A stretch of DNA of 64,000 nucleotides. Source: Paraspadella gotoi (lineage: Eukaryota > Chaetognatha). The stretch's first letter is position 1, and every line of letters begins with the position of its first letter. The position numbers were made by a program, and so were the translations under genes. Of this stretch, positions 50,351 through 61,687 are shown piece by piece. Below the pieces are notes generated by a model, which was given only the letters and a program-made list of their open reading frames with translations, had not been told where the DNA came from and ran no database searches. The stretch spans positions 24,813,653 to 24,877,652 of the forward strand of contig CM119266.1 in assembly GCA_051294375.1 (NCBI GenBank), in the 5' to 3' direction.

Positions 50351-52440
50351 ACATCCCCTCCGTCGATGTCAGGGTTTTTATTGTCACCAAAAGAAGAAGA
50401 GGGGGAGGGTATTTTGTCATCAGTACCGAGGGACTCGAAAGGTTCTGTCAGAAAAAAGAAGGACACACTTGAAAGGAGATGAGGAGGAGCGAAGGAGGGA
50501 GGGAGGAAGACCGACAAGTCGGGTGGTTAGGAGAGAGGAACGCGGGATGTAGAAGAGGAAATACTTATTATGAAATAAAGGAAAAGAGAGAGAAGGAGAC
50601 AGAGAATGACAGAGAAGTGGGAAGACTAAGAAAGGAAATAGGAAGAGAAAAGAAGAGAGAAAGAGAGGAAAAGGAGACGAAGAGAGGAAAGGAGTTAGGA
50701 TGAAGAGGCGAAGAGAGGGAGGCGAGGAAGAATGAGGGAGGGAGGCGAGGAAGGACGATGAGCATGGACAAAGGGAACCATTCTTTTTTGACCTCGGGGG
50801 TCAGTTGGCAGTTTGCCTCTGGAGAAGGAGGAGCAGGAGGAGGAGGAGGATGAGGAGGAGGCGAAGGAAAAAAAGGGAGGAAAATCGGTGGGAATGCGAT
50901 CGCCGTTAGTCTATTTCCCAAACTGTCTCTTGTTATTGTTATCGTTATGATCGGTCAACGGAGAGTCGATAGGGCATCGACGTCGTTTCCGTTGCAGCTC
51001 ATGTTGTGAATGGTAAAAAGAAAAAACATTTCCATGCAGCTTTTTTTTTTATGTATTCCTATTTCTTTGTTTTGTATAATGTTGGTTTTTCCTATGTTAC
51101 TCAACAACATTTTTCCTATTTTTTTTTTTTGAAATCTTTATTTCTTTGGTATTATTTTTTCTTTCTTCATATTTCTTTTCCTCCGTCGTCTTAATTCTCT
51201 CCCTCTCCTCTCTCCACCTCTCTCTCTCCTCTCCTCCTCCTCCTCCTTCTCCTCCTCCTCCTCCTCCTCTCAGAGATCTCTCTGGACGCATCATATTTTG
51301 TGGCAACGGTCGGCACCGCTTCAAAAAAGCCCCTTCTTTCTACCGGACTTCCTGGGGACCAGATGACGAGAGAGAGAATGAGATCGAGGAGAGAGGAGAG
51401 AGAGAGAGTAGAGCGAGGAGAGAGAGAGCATGAGAGAGCAAGAGAGAGATGAAGAGGAAGCGACCCGAAAGGTAAGGCGAGGTCTTACCAAATAAGGACA
51501 AGGTGATAGGCTCCTAGATTGCCAGCGCTTAGACTTTAAATGCCGCTCCAAGAGACGAAAGGAAGCGAGTTGAGCGCGGGGGTCAACTTCTGCGGGGGCA
51601 GGGTAGGGGAGGCGGGGTCGAAGGGTGAGGGATGAGGGAAAAGGGATTGGTGTTGTGACGATGGGTCCGATTAGTAACAAAAGGAGGAAAGGAAAGAAGA
51701 CAGGATTACAAAAGAGAAGATAGATAGTGCGACCGAACACAATCTCAACTGTTCTATAAAACACATGACTCTTCTTTTTTTGAATTTACCAATTCTTAAT
51801 ATATCGTAATTAATTCCGTTTTCGGGCTTTAGATGTATTATGGTAAGAATTATTAAAACTTCTGGTGGGTCTAAAAGATGAAGAATGACCAAAAATCTTT
51901 GTTGATAAATCATATTAAAAACATTTTAAGTACGCTATCGTACGTTAGCGTCAACGATATTAAAGACCTTATCGTATTGATAAACCGCACTTCGTTTATA
52001 ACGATAAAAATATATATAAATTTTGAAACGGAAAGAGACATAGACAAAAAAAAAGGGGGAAAGAAGGAAAGGAATACACTAAGGCGTCATCTGTATAATA
52101 CAACTGCTATGATGATTCGGGCGTCGCGAATCCGTTCGGTTGAACTCGAGGGACCCGCGATGCGGCCGCCAGAGGGGCGATTCCAGGGCCCACCCTGATT
52201 GACCTCGCATGGCAAACCGGCGACCGGTGGGTTTTGAGAAGGGGAAAGAGTGGGATTGACGGGTAGGAACAGGGGGGGGGAGAGGATGGGAGATCGGTTT
52301 GGAGGGATTGGGGGTGAGAAAAGGAAGTTTTTTTGATTTGGGGGAAATCGAGTGAGAAAGTGAATGGAGAGAGGTGGGACGCGAATGTCGTGAATGTCAT
52401 TAAATAAAGAAAACCAGAGAGGATAGGGATGTGAAAAAAT
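48720..52440. other. Microsatellite-rich stretch without a recognised gene
   Basis: Holds a CT tract (about 49631-49735), GA tracts (about 49847-49955 and 50024-50094), a CT tract (about 50260-50350), GA/GAG-rich DNA (50470-50760) and CCT-rich DNA (51195-51270). Open frames of Arg-Glu or Ser-Leu type are artefacts. 50.76-51.05 kb and 51.3-52.4 kb are single-copy and hold nothing I can call. Confidence 0.5.
49631..49735. repeat. (CT)n microsatellite
   Basis: About 105 bases with few interruptions. Confidence 0.95.
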
Positions 52441-52452
52441 ATGTGAATATAG

Positions 52453-52575
52453 TATGGTGGACTAAAATCCACCAACCGTTCATCAGCGGCCATTGGTGCA
52501 CGAGTCAAGTCAAGTCAAGTCAAGTCATGTCAACCTAGGTCCGGGGTTCTAGCCCCGTAGTCGCCGAGCAGAGGG
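52453..52575 (-). repeat. Short dispersed repeat R2, copy 2 (opposite orientation)
   Basis: On the minus strand: GGGGCTAGAACCCCGGACCT, then CACCAATGGCCGCTGATGAA and GGTGGATTTTAGTCCACCAT, as in intron 4 of the glycoprotein gene. Between the two parts this copy has four TCAAG units (52504-52525) where the other has unrelated sequence. GGGGTTCTAGCCCC on the plus strand resembles a pol III B box. Confidence 0.7.
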
Positions 52576-52579
52576 ACGG

Positions 52580-54039
52580 GGCGCTTAACTCGCCTGTAAC
52601 ACGGTTTTACAGCCCGTTCCGAAGCTCAGGGACTGCTTATATTGAACGGTTAATATTAATCATTACTCTCTTTTCAATAGGAAGTAAACCATTTGGACGT
52701 GTTAAGCAATTGTATTATTGTTATATGGAATGTGAAATCATCGCAAACACTTCACAATTTTGTCCAGATTTTTTTTCCCTTTTCTTTTTTCCTCTCTTTT
52801 CTTATTCCTTCATTTTCATAGTCCGGAAATTGATCTTACCAAATGTATTTACATTCCATTCCTCTTTCCTAATTGATTTTGGTGAAAGAGAGCGAGCACG
52901 AGACCATGAGGGAGAGAGAGAGAAACGTCAATACCGGAAACTTGGAAATTCACTTATTACTCATAACACGAGTTGAAAATGATCGAAATGAGAGAAGTCA
53001 ATATTTGCAGAGCTCAAGATGAGCTCTCTCTCTCCCTCTCCATCTATCCCTATTAATTTCCTCGTAAGATAACTTTTTAAAAAGGCTTCAGTGTTTTCCG
53101 AGTCACAAGTGACGTAAACCCTTTGCTTTTCTTAACCTTCCGTCCGACACCTGAATAGCTTTTCCATCTTTTTTTTACATCTTCAATTCTTTGCTCCTTC
53201 CGTCACTTTTCTATCTTTTCTTCAGGATTAATCGTCGTGGATCGTGTAGCTCTCTCTCTCTATCTCTCTCTCTCTCTCTCAAAATTTTTCACGGACCGAC
53301 TTCTCAGACGGAGATCTTATCTGGCCCCGAATCAGGATTTTGCGCGTAACGCTCGATCGGGTCTCCACTGTTATTCGTTGCCGCCACCATTTTTTGTCTG
53401 ACACACATTGGAAGGAAACATCAATCATTTTATTTCTCTGTTGACGAACTATTTTTCTTTCTTTTTTTAATTTTTTTTCCTTCCTTATTTCTTTCTTTCT
53501 TTTTTATTTTCTTTCTTTATCTTCAATTTTTATTTACAAATTTTGACAAAGATTGTCTCTCTCTCAGGAGAGANNNNNNNNNNCTCTCTCTACTTTTCTC
53601 AGTCTTTCGCCTCAAAAGCTGATTTTTAAAAAAGATTACTTTTTCAAAACTCATGAAAATTAGACCCGAGGGAAAAAAAAACCGAGTGAGAGAGTTGTCG
53701 AGTTTATTCTCCAAATAATCTTCGCTTTTTATTTGTTTTTATCTTGTTTTTTATTTTGTTAATAAAACGAAAGGATAGAAAATAAAAAAAAACACTGTTT
53801 CACCCTTCGCTCGAAAATAGAGAACATTTTGGGAAAGTTTGGGGAAAAATTTAATTTTTATTAGAATTTTTATATTTTGTAACGAATGTGGGTGTTATTG
53901 GTGCTGATGAGAAAATCTTCTTTCGTTGTTATTTGCAGAAGAATGACTTATTCCAGATGATACTGCATTAGTGCAAATTGACAAATTTACCGGTTTGATT
54001 AACAATTTTAAAAATTTTCCTTTTACGTTGAGGAAAGTT
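52580..54039. other. Stretch without a supported gene
   Basis: T-rich and AT-rich, with short CT tracts (53254-53280) and a 10-N gap (53574-53583). On the minus strand an ATG at 53390 in a good context starts MVAATNNSGDPIERYAQNPD, open for 28 codons. It could be a first exon, but I find no convincing donor. Confidence 0.4.
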
Positions 54040-54231
54040 TTTTTTTCCGAACCAAAGTGCTCCCTAACCTCAACTTTTTTCTCCTCTCCTTCCTTTTCTT
54101 TCCTTTTCTTTCATTTCTTTACTTTTTTTCCTATCTTTTTATTTACTTTTCTTACCCTCACTTTCCTTTCATTTTCCTTTCCTTTTCTTTCCTTTGCTTT
54201 ACCTTTGTTTTCCTCTCCTTAATCTTTCTTT

Positions 54232-54450
54232 NNNNNNNNNNNNNNNNNNNNNNNNNNNNNNNNNNNNNNNNNNNNNNNNNNNNNNNNNNNNNNNNNNNNN
54301 NNNNNNNNNNNNNNNNNNNNNNNNNNNNNNNNNNNNNNNNNNNNNNNNNNNNNNNNNNNNNNNNNNNNNNNNNNNNNNNNNNNNNNNNNNNNNNNNNNNN
54401 NNNNNNNNNNNNNNNNNNNNNNNNNNNNNNNNNNNNNNNNNNNNNNNNNN
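54232..54450. other. Assembly gap (219 N) in a CTTTC repeat
   Basis: Both edges are CCTTT-type repeat, so the hidden part is probably the same satellite. Confidence 0.95.
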
Positions 54451-54587
54451 CCTTTCCTTTCCTTTCCTTTCCTTTCCTTTCCTTTCCTAATCCTTTCCCT
54501 TTCTCCCCTTTCCCTTCCACGGCGCAAGACGATTATCCGGAATAATGGGCAAATAATGGGCTCAAGATACCGTGACACTTTTTTTTT

Positions 54588-54784
54588 NNNNNNNNNNNNN
54601 NNNNNNNNNNNNNNNNNNNNNNNNNNNNNNNNNNNNNNNNNNNNNNNNNNNNNNNNNNNNNNNNNNNNNNNNNNNNNNNNNNNNNNNNNNNNNNNNNNNN
54701 NNNNNNNNNNNNNNNNNNNNNNNNNNNNNNNNNNNNNNNNNNNNNNNNNNNNNNNNNNNNNNNNNNNNNNNNNNNNNNNNNNNN
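54588..54784. other. Assembly gap (197 N)
   Basis: The second copy (about 55906-56016) suggests GC-rich sequence here. Confidence 0.95.
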
Positions 54785-54860
54785 GTGAAGGTGGCGCTGA
54801 ATCAAGGAAACGAAGGAGGCGTGGGCCTCGACGTCGGGAGGCGCGAAAAATGGGGACGGC

Positions 54861-55324
54861 GCTCCGGCGGCCCATTAGGGTTAATTGTTGTATGATCGTA
54901 TTTGTACCTCGGCGCGGTAATGTGTCGGTTTTTCTGTGATTTGGGTGCTGGTTACTTCGGTATTGGTATATATGCTTGGGTTCTGTTGTTGCGATCCGGT
55001 GGTGAGTGTGTAGATAATTTTATTCTTCTTTGCAGTTGTCCTTCTGTCCGTCTGCGATACCGAATTCATGTGATTTATTTATTTTACCATGGATGATAGT
55101 TAATGTTTGTTGTCGACTCCTTTCGGGATTGAATCCGGGACGATGATTGTCTTGTGCTTTGTGGCTATTCAGGTGTTGCCATAGAATGGAGAGCTAATGT
55201 GAAAAAGCATTATTTTTTGTCTGTGCCGTTGTGACACATTACGCATCTGGCGTTTCTGGTGATTAAAGAATAATGTTTTAAAGAGATCAACCATAGCTTT
55301 CCTTATTAGCATTTTTTGTGAGCG
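54861..55324. other. Single-copy stretch without a gene
   Basis: Irregular, T/G-rich sequence joining the two local copies. Nothing recognised. Its texture (scattered insertions breaking T runs) resembles the noisy copy that follows. Confidence 0.35.
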
Positions 55325-56276
55325 AAGTTTTTTTTTCCGAAAAAAGGGCTCCTAAAAGGTACCGGTCAAGTTTTGTTCCTGCTCTGTGCTTCTCCTTCCT
55401 GTTTCTTGATCCGTTTTCTTTCATTTCTTTACTACTTTTTTTCCTATCTTTTTATTTACTTTTTCTTACGTCTCACTTTGCCTTTCATTATTCGCTTTCC
55501 GTATTTCTTTCCTTTGGGCTCTTCCATTTGTTAGTTTCGCTTGCTTGAATCTTGGGATTCTTTCATTTCCTTTCGCTTGTTGCGACGGCTTTAGCGCGTT
55601 TCATGTGTTTGTTTTCGCTCCGTGAAGTCTTGTCGTAGTTCGCTTTCCTTTCTTTTGCTGAATTGGTCTTTCGGCTTTCTTTCCTTTCCCTTTGCCTATT
55701 ATCTTTCCTTTTCATGCGCATATTCTTTTGACAGCGCGTTTTCTCTTATCCGTTTCCTTATTCGGCTTGTCCTTTAACGGCTTTCGGGGTCGCTTTCCTT
55801 TCCTGTCCATATCCTTCCTTTACCCTTGTGTCCCTTCCACTGGCAGCAAGAGAATTATGCCGGAATAATGGGCAAATAATGGGGGCTCAAGATTCCGTGG
55901 ACAACTTTTTTTTTACACACCAGCGGGGCGGGGTGCCGGCCTCTGCGGGGACCGCGGAGGAAAACGAGGCGGTGGGGGATGGGTGGGGGCGACGCCGGAG
56001 GTAGAGGGGGTGAAAGGTGAAGGCTCGGCGCTGAAATCAAGGAAAGCGAAGGAGTGCGTGGGCTCGGACGTCGTGGAGGGGCGCGAAAAAATGAGGGACG
56101 AGGCGCTCTGGCGGCCGCGTGAATTCGAATCACCGCGAAAAGTGACATTTAAAAGCGAGCGGTGAAATTGAATAGACGGCGGGGATTTGGGAGGAGGAGA
56201 TGCGCTCGAGGTGAAAGGGGTCGGGTGAGAAGTGGGGTGGGGGGTTGGGTGGTTGGGGGGTGGGAGGATGGGATCG
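55325..56276. repeat. Local duplication, copy 2 (noisy)
   Basis: Follows copy 1 through TTTCATTTCTTTACT, GGAATAATGGGCAAATAATG and GGGCGCGAAAAAATG, but the CTTTC satellite is peppered with single-base insertions. Spans both gaps of copy 1. Confidence 0.7.
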
Positions 56277-56301
56277 NNNNNNNNNNNNNNNNNNNNNNNN
56301 N

Positions 56302-56523
56302 GTGGTGGGTGTGAAGAAGGAGGTAATGGTTTGATCATTTTCAGAGCGACATTCGAGTGATGGGAGGTACGAAGTTGTAGCGTTATTTCTCCGATTAAAG
56401 CAAAACGTTACATTTTTATTTTCAGTTAGAAAACGGCTCGCTGGTCACTCTACATTTTCGTCCTTTTAATTATCATGATTATTATTCAACATTGATTTTC
56501 ATTATTTTTATTTTTATTTTCAG
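56302..56523. other. Stretch before the orphan membrane exon
   Basis: AT-rich from 56380, ending in TTTTTATTTTTATTTTCAG, an acceptor-like pyrimidine tract. Probably intron. Confidence 0.4.
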
Positions 56524-56733
56524 TTCACTTACCGTTATTCTCTCCTTCTGTCCTTTCTAATCCTCTTCCATGCTTTCGCTATCTCTCTTTATCTCCTGGT
56601 CCACGAGAAGAAAGACATCGACAGTTTCGGCGAGAAATTCGGGGAGAAACTGAGGGCGGAGTTAGTCGAGCTGAGTTTGGAAGGAGCTGAGTTTGAGGAG
56701 CAAAGGACATCTGCATTTTTTATGTATGTATGA
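56524..56733 (+). CDS. Terminal exon of a single-pass membrane protein, gene otherwise missing
   Basis: Directly after TTTTATTTTCAG a frame stays open for 69 codons to TGA. It reads a hydrophobic segment (YSLLLSFLILFHAFAISLYL) followed by a charged, helix-prone tail (EKFGEKLRAELVELSLEGAE) ending in FEEQRTSAFFMYV. A membrane helix with a cytoplasmic or lumenal coiled tail is plausible. There is no ATG at the front in this frame, and upstream exons probably lie beyond the gap at 56277-56301. No family recognised. The last 40 bases and the following 3' sequence are repeated after the gap at 57556. Confidence 0.45.
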   Translation, partial: FTYRYSLLLSFLILFHAFAISLYLLVHEKKDIDSFGEKFGEKLRAELVELSLEGAEFEEQRTSAFFMYV

Positions 56734-56815
56734 TTGTGATAACATTATAATTTTTTAATCACTAAGAATTAGGCCTTTAAAAAATCGTGATTTTAAGTTT
56801 TTATCCATTGTTGAT
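56694..56815. repeat. Segment repeated across a gap, copy 1
   Basis: TTGAGGAGCAAAGGACATCT through TTTTTATCC recurs at 57582-57712 with small indels. It includes the end of the orphan membrane exon. Confidence 0.75.
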
Positions 56816-57580
56816 TGATAGATTTCGATTTCGTGTGTTTATGGCATAGGAGAAAAAGCGTAATTTGTTTGACAAAGAATTTTAATGAAATCTTGACAGA
56901 CACTGTTTCGTACTCTGTATTTTTTAGAGTCTTCATCAGTGTTGTGACATATTCAACGTTTTTCTCTTTAAGCATTGAGTTTCAAAAGAGAGAGAGAGAG
57001 AGAGAGAGCAGAGAGAGAGAGAGAGGAGAGAGAAAGAGAGAGATCGAGAGAGAGTCATTCGCAACAAAGGAATTGGAGTAAAGGACAGTGGTCAGAATTG
57101 TGAGGGAAAGGTGAAGGGTAAAGAAAGTGGTGGCGATGAGGGGTCCGGCGGGAGGAGTGAGGTTTGGTGAAGAAATGTTTTGAAATTGAGGAGAATGGGA
57201 GAGAAGAGAAAGAGAGAAGAGAGAGAAATCCTTTAACTAACATTGGACAGATGTAGCAAGCAAGATAAAGGGAAGAGAGACATAATTAATAAAGCTTAAC
57301 GATTTTGTTAGACTAATTAAATGAAAGATGGATAACTTAGATTTAATTAAATAGAAGGTTGAAATGTGAAATTAGAAGAATAAGTACTCGGAGGAATGGA
57401 GTACAGAGGTAGAAGTGTTAGTAGGAATAAGTATTTAAAGGTGGAGAAAAAGGAGCTCAAAGATCCTATACGCCACGCTCCACGAGGCGCTTGCCCGGGG
57501 TTCGACCGGGGGGGGGCCCCAGGCTCATTTTGGAGGGCTTCTTTTTCTCACGATTNNNNNNNNNNNNNNNNNNNNNNNNN
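56816..57580. other. Stretch without a gene, ending in a gap
   Basis: GA tract at about 56985-57055. 57460-57540 is GC-rich with a run of nine G, followed by a 25-N placeholder (57556-57580). Confidence 0.45.
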
Positions 57581-57581
57581 T

Positions 57582-57712
57582 TGAGGAGCAAAGACATCTG
57601 CATTTTTTATGTATGTATGACTGTATGTATGTATGATTTTGTATAACATTATATTTTTATCACTCAGAATACCGTTTTAAAAATCGTGGATTTTAATTTT
57701 TTATCCGCGCTT
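57582..57712. repeat. Segment repeated across a gap, copy 2
   Basis: Starts directly after the 25-N gap. Has two extra TATG units relative to 56694-56815. Confidence 0.75.
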
Positions 57713-57729
57713 ATTCTTATGTATGAGAA

Positions 57730-57832
<103 letters not shown>

Positions 57833-57839
57833 TTCTCTT

Positions 57840-59047
57840 CAGGATAAGAAAAAAAGTGAAAGAAAACAAACTGAAAGGAAGCGAGGAAGAGGGAAAAAGG
57901 AAAAACCAAAACAAGACATTCGGGTCTTCAAAGAACAATTAGCGTCAAAGACTCTTTTTTTCGGGAGAAAAAAGATTTTTGTGAAAAGTGAAAAGATAAA
58001 AGGAAACGTCGAGAGAGTGAAAGCTGTGAACGGGGCGGGACCTATGGAATAAGGAGGGAGTAGGGGGGAGGAGGAGAAATTTGAGAGCAGAAAGAAAAAA
58101 GGAAGAAAAAGAAGAGAGAAAAAAAAAAAGAAGTTGGATAAAGTTAAAACGGTGAAATCATTTTCTATCTTTAAGTTAATTAAAAGAACATGATGATAAC
58201 CAAAAGATATTCAACTTACAATTCAATTCAGTCAACTAATTAATTAGCTTATTGTTTAAAACCAAAACAACAGCAAACAAGTTAATCCACGAAATCATAG
58301 TTCTATCAAAAAAAAAAGAAGTTTTTTGTTGTTGTTTGAATTAAGAACAATAAAAGTTAAAAACGTTTATAGTAAAAGAAACGTTTTGGGGAAGTCGGAA
58401 CGAAACGACGACTCACGATAGAAACGTTTTCTGAGATATAGTCACGTGACCACGCCCATCTTCTCCCAAACGAGAAATTCGTTCGAAAAAAATTCGAATT
58501 CTCGTACTTCGCGTCAGCCGAGAACTTTGACGCTCGATTCTTTCTAATGGCGTTTTAATAGTTTTTCGTTTTGTGAGAATTGAAAAACCAAAGAGTTAAA
58601 AATAGGGGGAAAAAAAAGAAAAAAGAAAGAAATCGAGATACGAAAGACTCGGGGAAAAACTTTTTCGTGTTTTCCGCAGATAAAAATGGCGGAACCGACG
58701 AGGACGGCGGCGGAAGCGGCGGCGGCGGCGGTAGAAGCGGCGGCGGCGGCTTTTTAGGGTTTTCGGGTTATTGATGCTTTGGAAAGGAGAAGGGGCGAGG
58801 GTGAGATTTGGGTGAGTCGATTTTAAGGGTAAGTGAACAAGGGAGGGAAAAAGCCTAAAATTACTATATCAGACATTGCATTTGTAGTAATAGTTGGTTT
58901 ATTATTTCAATACACTTTTCCTATTTCTCTTTAAATCTTTCGTCGCTTCTTTACCTTTTTCACCCGCTTTCCGACCTTTTCTACCTATCTCTTCCTCCAC
59001 CGCCTATCGGCTTTTTCATCTCTCCGCCTCTTTTCACATCTACTTCG

Positions 59048-59091
<44 letters not shown>

Positions 59092-59830
59092 TCTCTCTCT
59101 CTCTCCTCTCCTCTCCTCTCTCTTCTCCGCTTCCGCCTCCTCTCTTCCGTCTCTCTCATCTCTTCATCCGTAAACCGGTAATCAATGTTTTGAATACAAC
59201 GTTTGAATTCCGTCACCTTTGGCTCAAACTCATTTGTCATCTCCTTTCACCCTACATTGAGGATTTAGAATGTTTGTACTATTGCATTTTGTTATATTTT
59301 GTTTGAATATAAAAATTGAAATGGTATAACGATCACAGTTATTTACCTTGTTATATTTATTTATTAATATTAAATATTTTGATAGATTATTATGGAATTA
59401 TATGCCGATTAATAATTCATTTGGTTCACATATCGAGCTCGTCCATTCATTGACGTTTCAATTCAGTCCGTTACATTTCCTGTTCCCTCTTCCCTGGGCG
59501 TCATCCTCCTCCTCCTCTTCCTCCTATCCTTCACCCGTTTCCTTTTTCTCCTCCTCCTCCTCCTCCTGAATGCAGATGTGGATTTCGCTGACGCAGCGAT
59601 TTCGCGTCAAACCGGAAGCGAAGTGGCGCTGACCGGATGGAAGTAGCGCAAACGACGCCGACGACGACGACTACGGCAATGAAGACGACTACAATCACAC
59701 CAAATGTGAACGCCAATGAGGATGAGTGGAAAAAGCTGAAGATTACCAAGACAATGACGAATGATTGCACCACTACTTATAATATACGTCGTATATAGTT
59801 ATAGACACTGATTTTATTTATAATATAAGA
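57840..59830. other. Stretch without a supported gene
   Basis: AT-rich in part. A GGC run (58705-58750) encodes only Ala/Gly strings, and a CT tract lies at about 59048-59135. A 53-codon Thr-rich frame from the ATG at 59638 is built on ACG/GAC runs and is not convincing. Confidence 0.45.
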
Positions 59831-59835
59831 GGTAC

Positions 59836-59993
59836 CAGAGTCTTGATTGAAAGCTTGCAGGGACCTGCTATGTCATTATCTTGTAAGAGTGATGGAGACC
59901 TTAAACCACCAAGGCCTGTCCAAAGTCAGGGACAAGATAGCTTATTTATTAAATGAATGGATAATTTTTTATATTGGTTGTACCAATTTCATA
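59836..59993 (+). repeat. Dispersed 170-base element, copy E
   Basis: From AGAGTCTTGATTGAAAGCTT to TTGTACCAATTTCATA, over 90 per cent like copy B by eye, with unrelated flanks. It lacks the first 20 bases of copies A-D and is preceded by GGTACC, a word also found 25 bases before copy C. Confidence 0.85.
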
Positions 59994-59999
59994 AAAAGT

Positions 60000-60710
60000 A
60001 AAACCGACGTTGTTTGGATCCGATCATGGGAGCTTTAACGATTCTCCGAAATTTTATCGAGGCTATAAAAACAGAGAAACTACAACCCACAAAAGCGTTG
60101 TTAATTTCCTTCTTGTCTCATTCAATGACTGTTTTCTCTCTTTACGCATTAACGAGTGATNNNNNNNNNNNNNNNNNNNNNNNNNAAAAAGAGAGAGATT
60201 TACATGACAAAGTAAAATAGAGTTATGCTTTGTATTATAATAAAATCAAGATTTTACGAAGAAGTTATTTCATATCCATAAATTATTTATTAACTGTTAA
60301 ACGTTAACAAGCTTGAAATTAGTGGCCAAAAGTCTTTAAGACATAAATGTGACTGACTTGGCATTTTTATATTTCTATTTCTTTCGACATTCGGCCTTAT
60401 GTTCGTTTTCTCTAATCCCTTCTCTTCGGACGGAGTCAAATGACTTTACTCAATGAGTCGTTGTTGACTTCGCGATTCCCATTACTCTCTCTCTCTCTCT
60501 CTCTCTTCTCATCTCTCTCTATCTTCTTCTCTCTCTTCTCTCTCTCTTACTCTCGTCTCGACGGTTTTATGGCATCAAAGTAAATTATGAGGCGACGCCC
60601 GGGCGACGAAAAATTCAAATCATTAGTGGTCAGTACAAGCCGGACAGATTGAGAGAAGAAGAGAGAGGTAGAGAGAGAGAGAGAGAGAGTAGCGAGAGAG
60701 AGAGAGAGAG

Positions 60711-60745
<35 letters not shown>

Positions 60746-61687
60746 AGCAAAAAGTTACAAATAAAAATAAGGTTATTATCCTTATGTCCCCTGACTCAAT
60801 GACCCATGTCCCAGAAATGAACAATAAAAAAAAAATATTGCCAAAAAAAATTCAAAAAATCCAGGTAAAAAAGAAATATCGAGAAGATATGAAGGCGAAC
60901 GGTGCCGGCAAATCGGACAACGACAACGACGACAACAACGACGACAAATAGACAGTCGGGTTCCCGATAGAATGGACCCTTTGGGGGTGAAAAGAAATTT
61001 TATGGTGAAATGCGAAAAGGCAATCGCGGGATTCGATGGCCGGAGGCCAGTAGGGCGGTGGAAGGGAGAAATAGTGGGGTGTGGATGGACGGGGCTTTTT
61101 GACGCGGTCGGGTCACAATGAGGAGGAGGAGGAGGAGGAGGAGGAGGAGGAGGAGGAAGAGGAAAAAGTGGTGAAGCTGTCAACAAGGAGTTGATGGGGA
61201 TGAGATGATACGGATGATTTAAGCGAGTCAAACCCGCCATCATGAGACGCCCTCAAACAGAGAGAGAGAGAGAGAGAGAGAGAAGGAGAGGAGAGAGGCC
61301 GAAAGAATTTGGGGCGCTGACCGTCGCGGTCAACTGGACACGCAGTCTGATCCGATTTGAAAGTTGAATCGCCCTCACTTTTGGGCTCGTGACTTGGCAG
61401 ATTCACCTCTCTGTCTTTTGCTTTATTGTAACAAAATTGTGGTCGAAACGAATAAACAGTGTATTTTTTTTTATCGAATATTTTTAATTCTTGATTTATG
61501 CTGCAATCATTTAAGTCGCTTTCTAGTTGTCGAAAATCAAATCAATGAGTCACCCTCAACCTGCACCCTGCACTCTTTACCTTCTGCTGCGCCTGCCAGC
61601 TCCCACTCACTCTTCCCTTTTTCCCCCTCCCCTCTACTTTTTCTCTTCCTCTTTCTATCTTCCTTCTCCTTCCTCACTCCTCCCTCT
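60000..61687. other. Stretch without a supported gene
   Basis: 25-N gap at 60161-60185, CT tract at about 60486-60548, GA tract at about 60660-60742, GAG run at 61119-61158. The last 130 bases are CT-rich and lead into the palindrome. Confidence 0.45.

Larger units (their letters stand above)
54040..54860. repeat. Local duplication, copy 1 (with two gaps)
   Basis: Starts near AAGTTTTTTTTTCCGAACC, passes through (CTTTC)n-like sequence, gap 54232-54450, GGAATAATGGGCAAATAATG, gap 54588-54784 and a GC-rich end. The same order recurs at 55325-56118. Confidence 0.75.

Noticed and set aside
52453-52503. Possible hammerhead ribozyme (CTGATGA followed by a stem, minus strand)
   Set aside because: The required GAAA after the second stem is absent and the other copy has CTGATAA.
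57490-57520. Possible tRNA T arm (GGGGTTCGACCGGGG)
   Set aside because: No A box at the proper distance, and the sequence runs into a G run and a gap.
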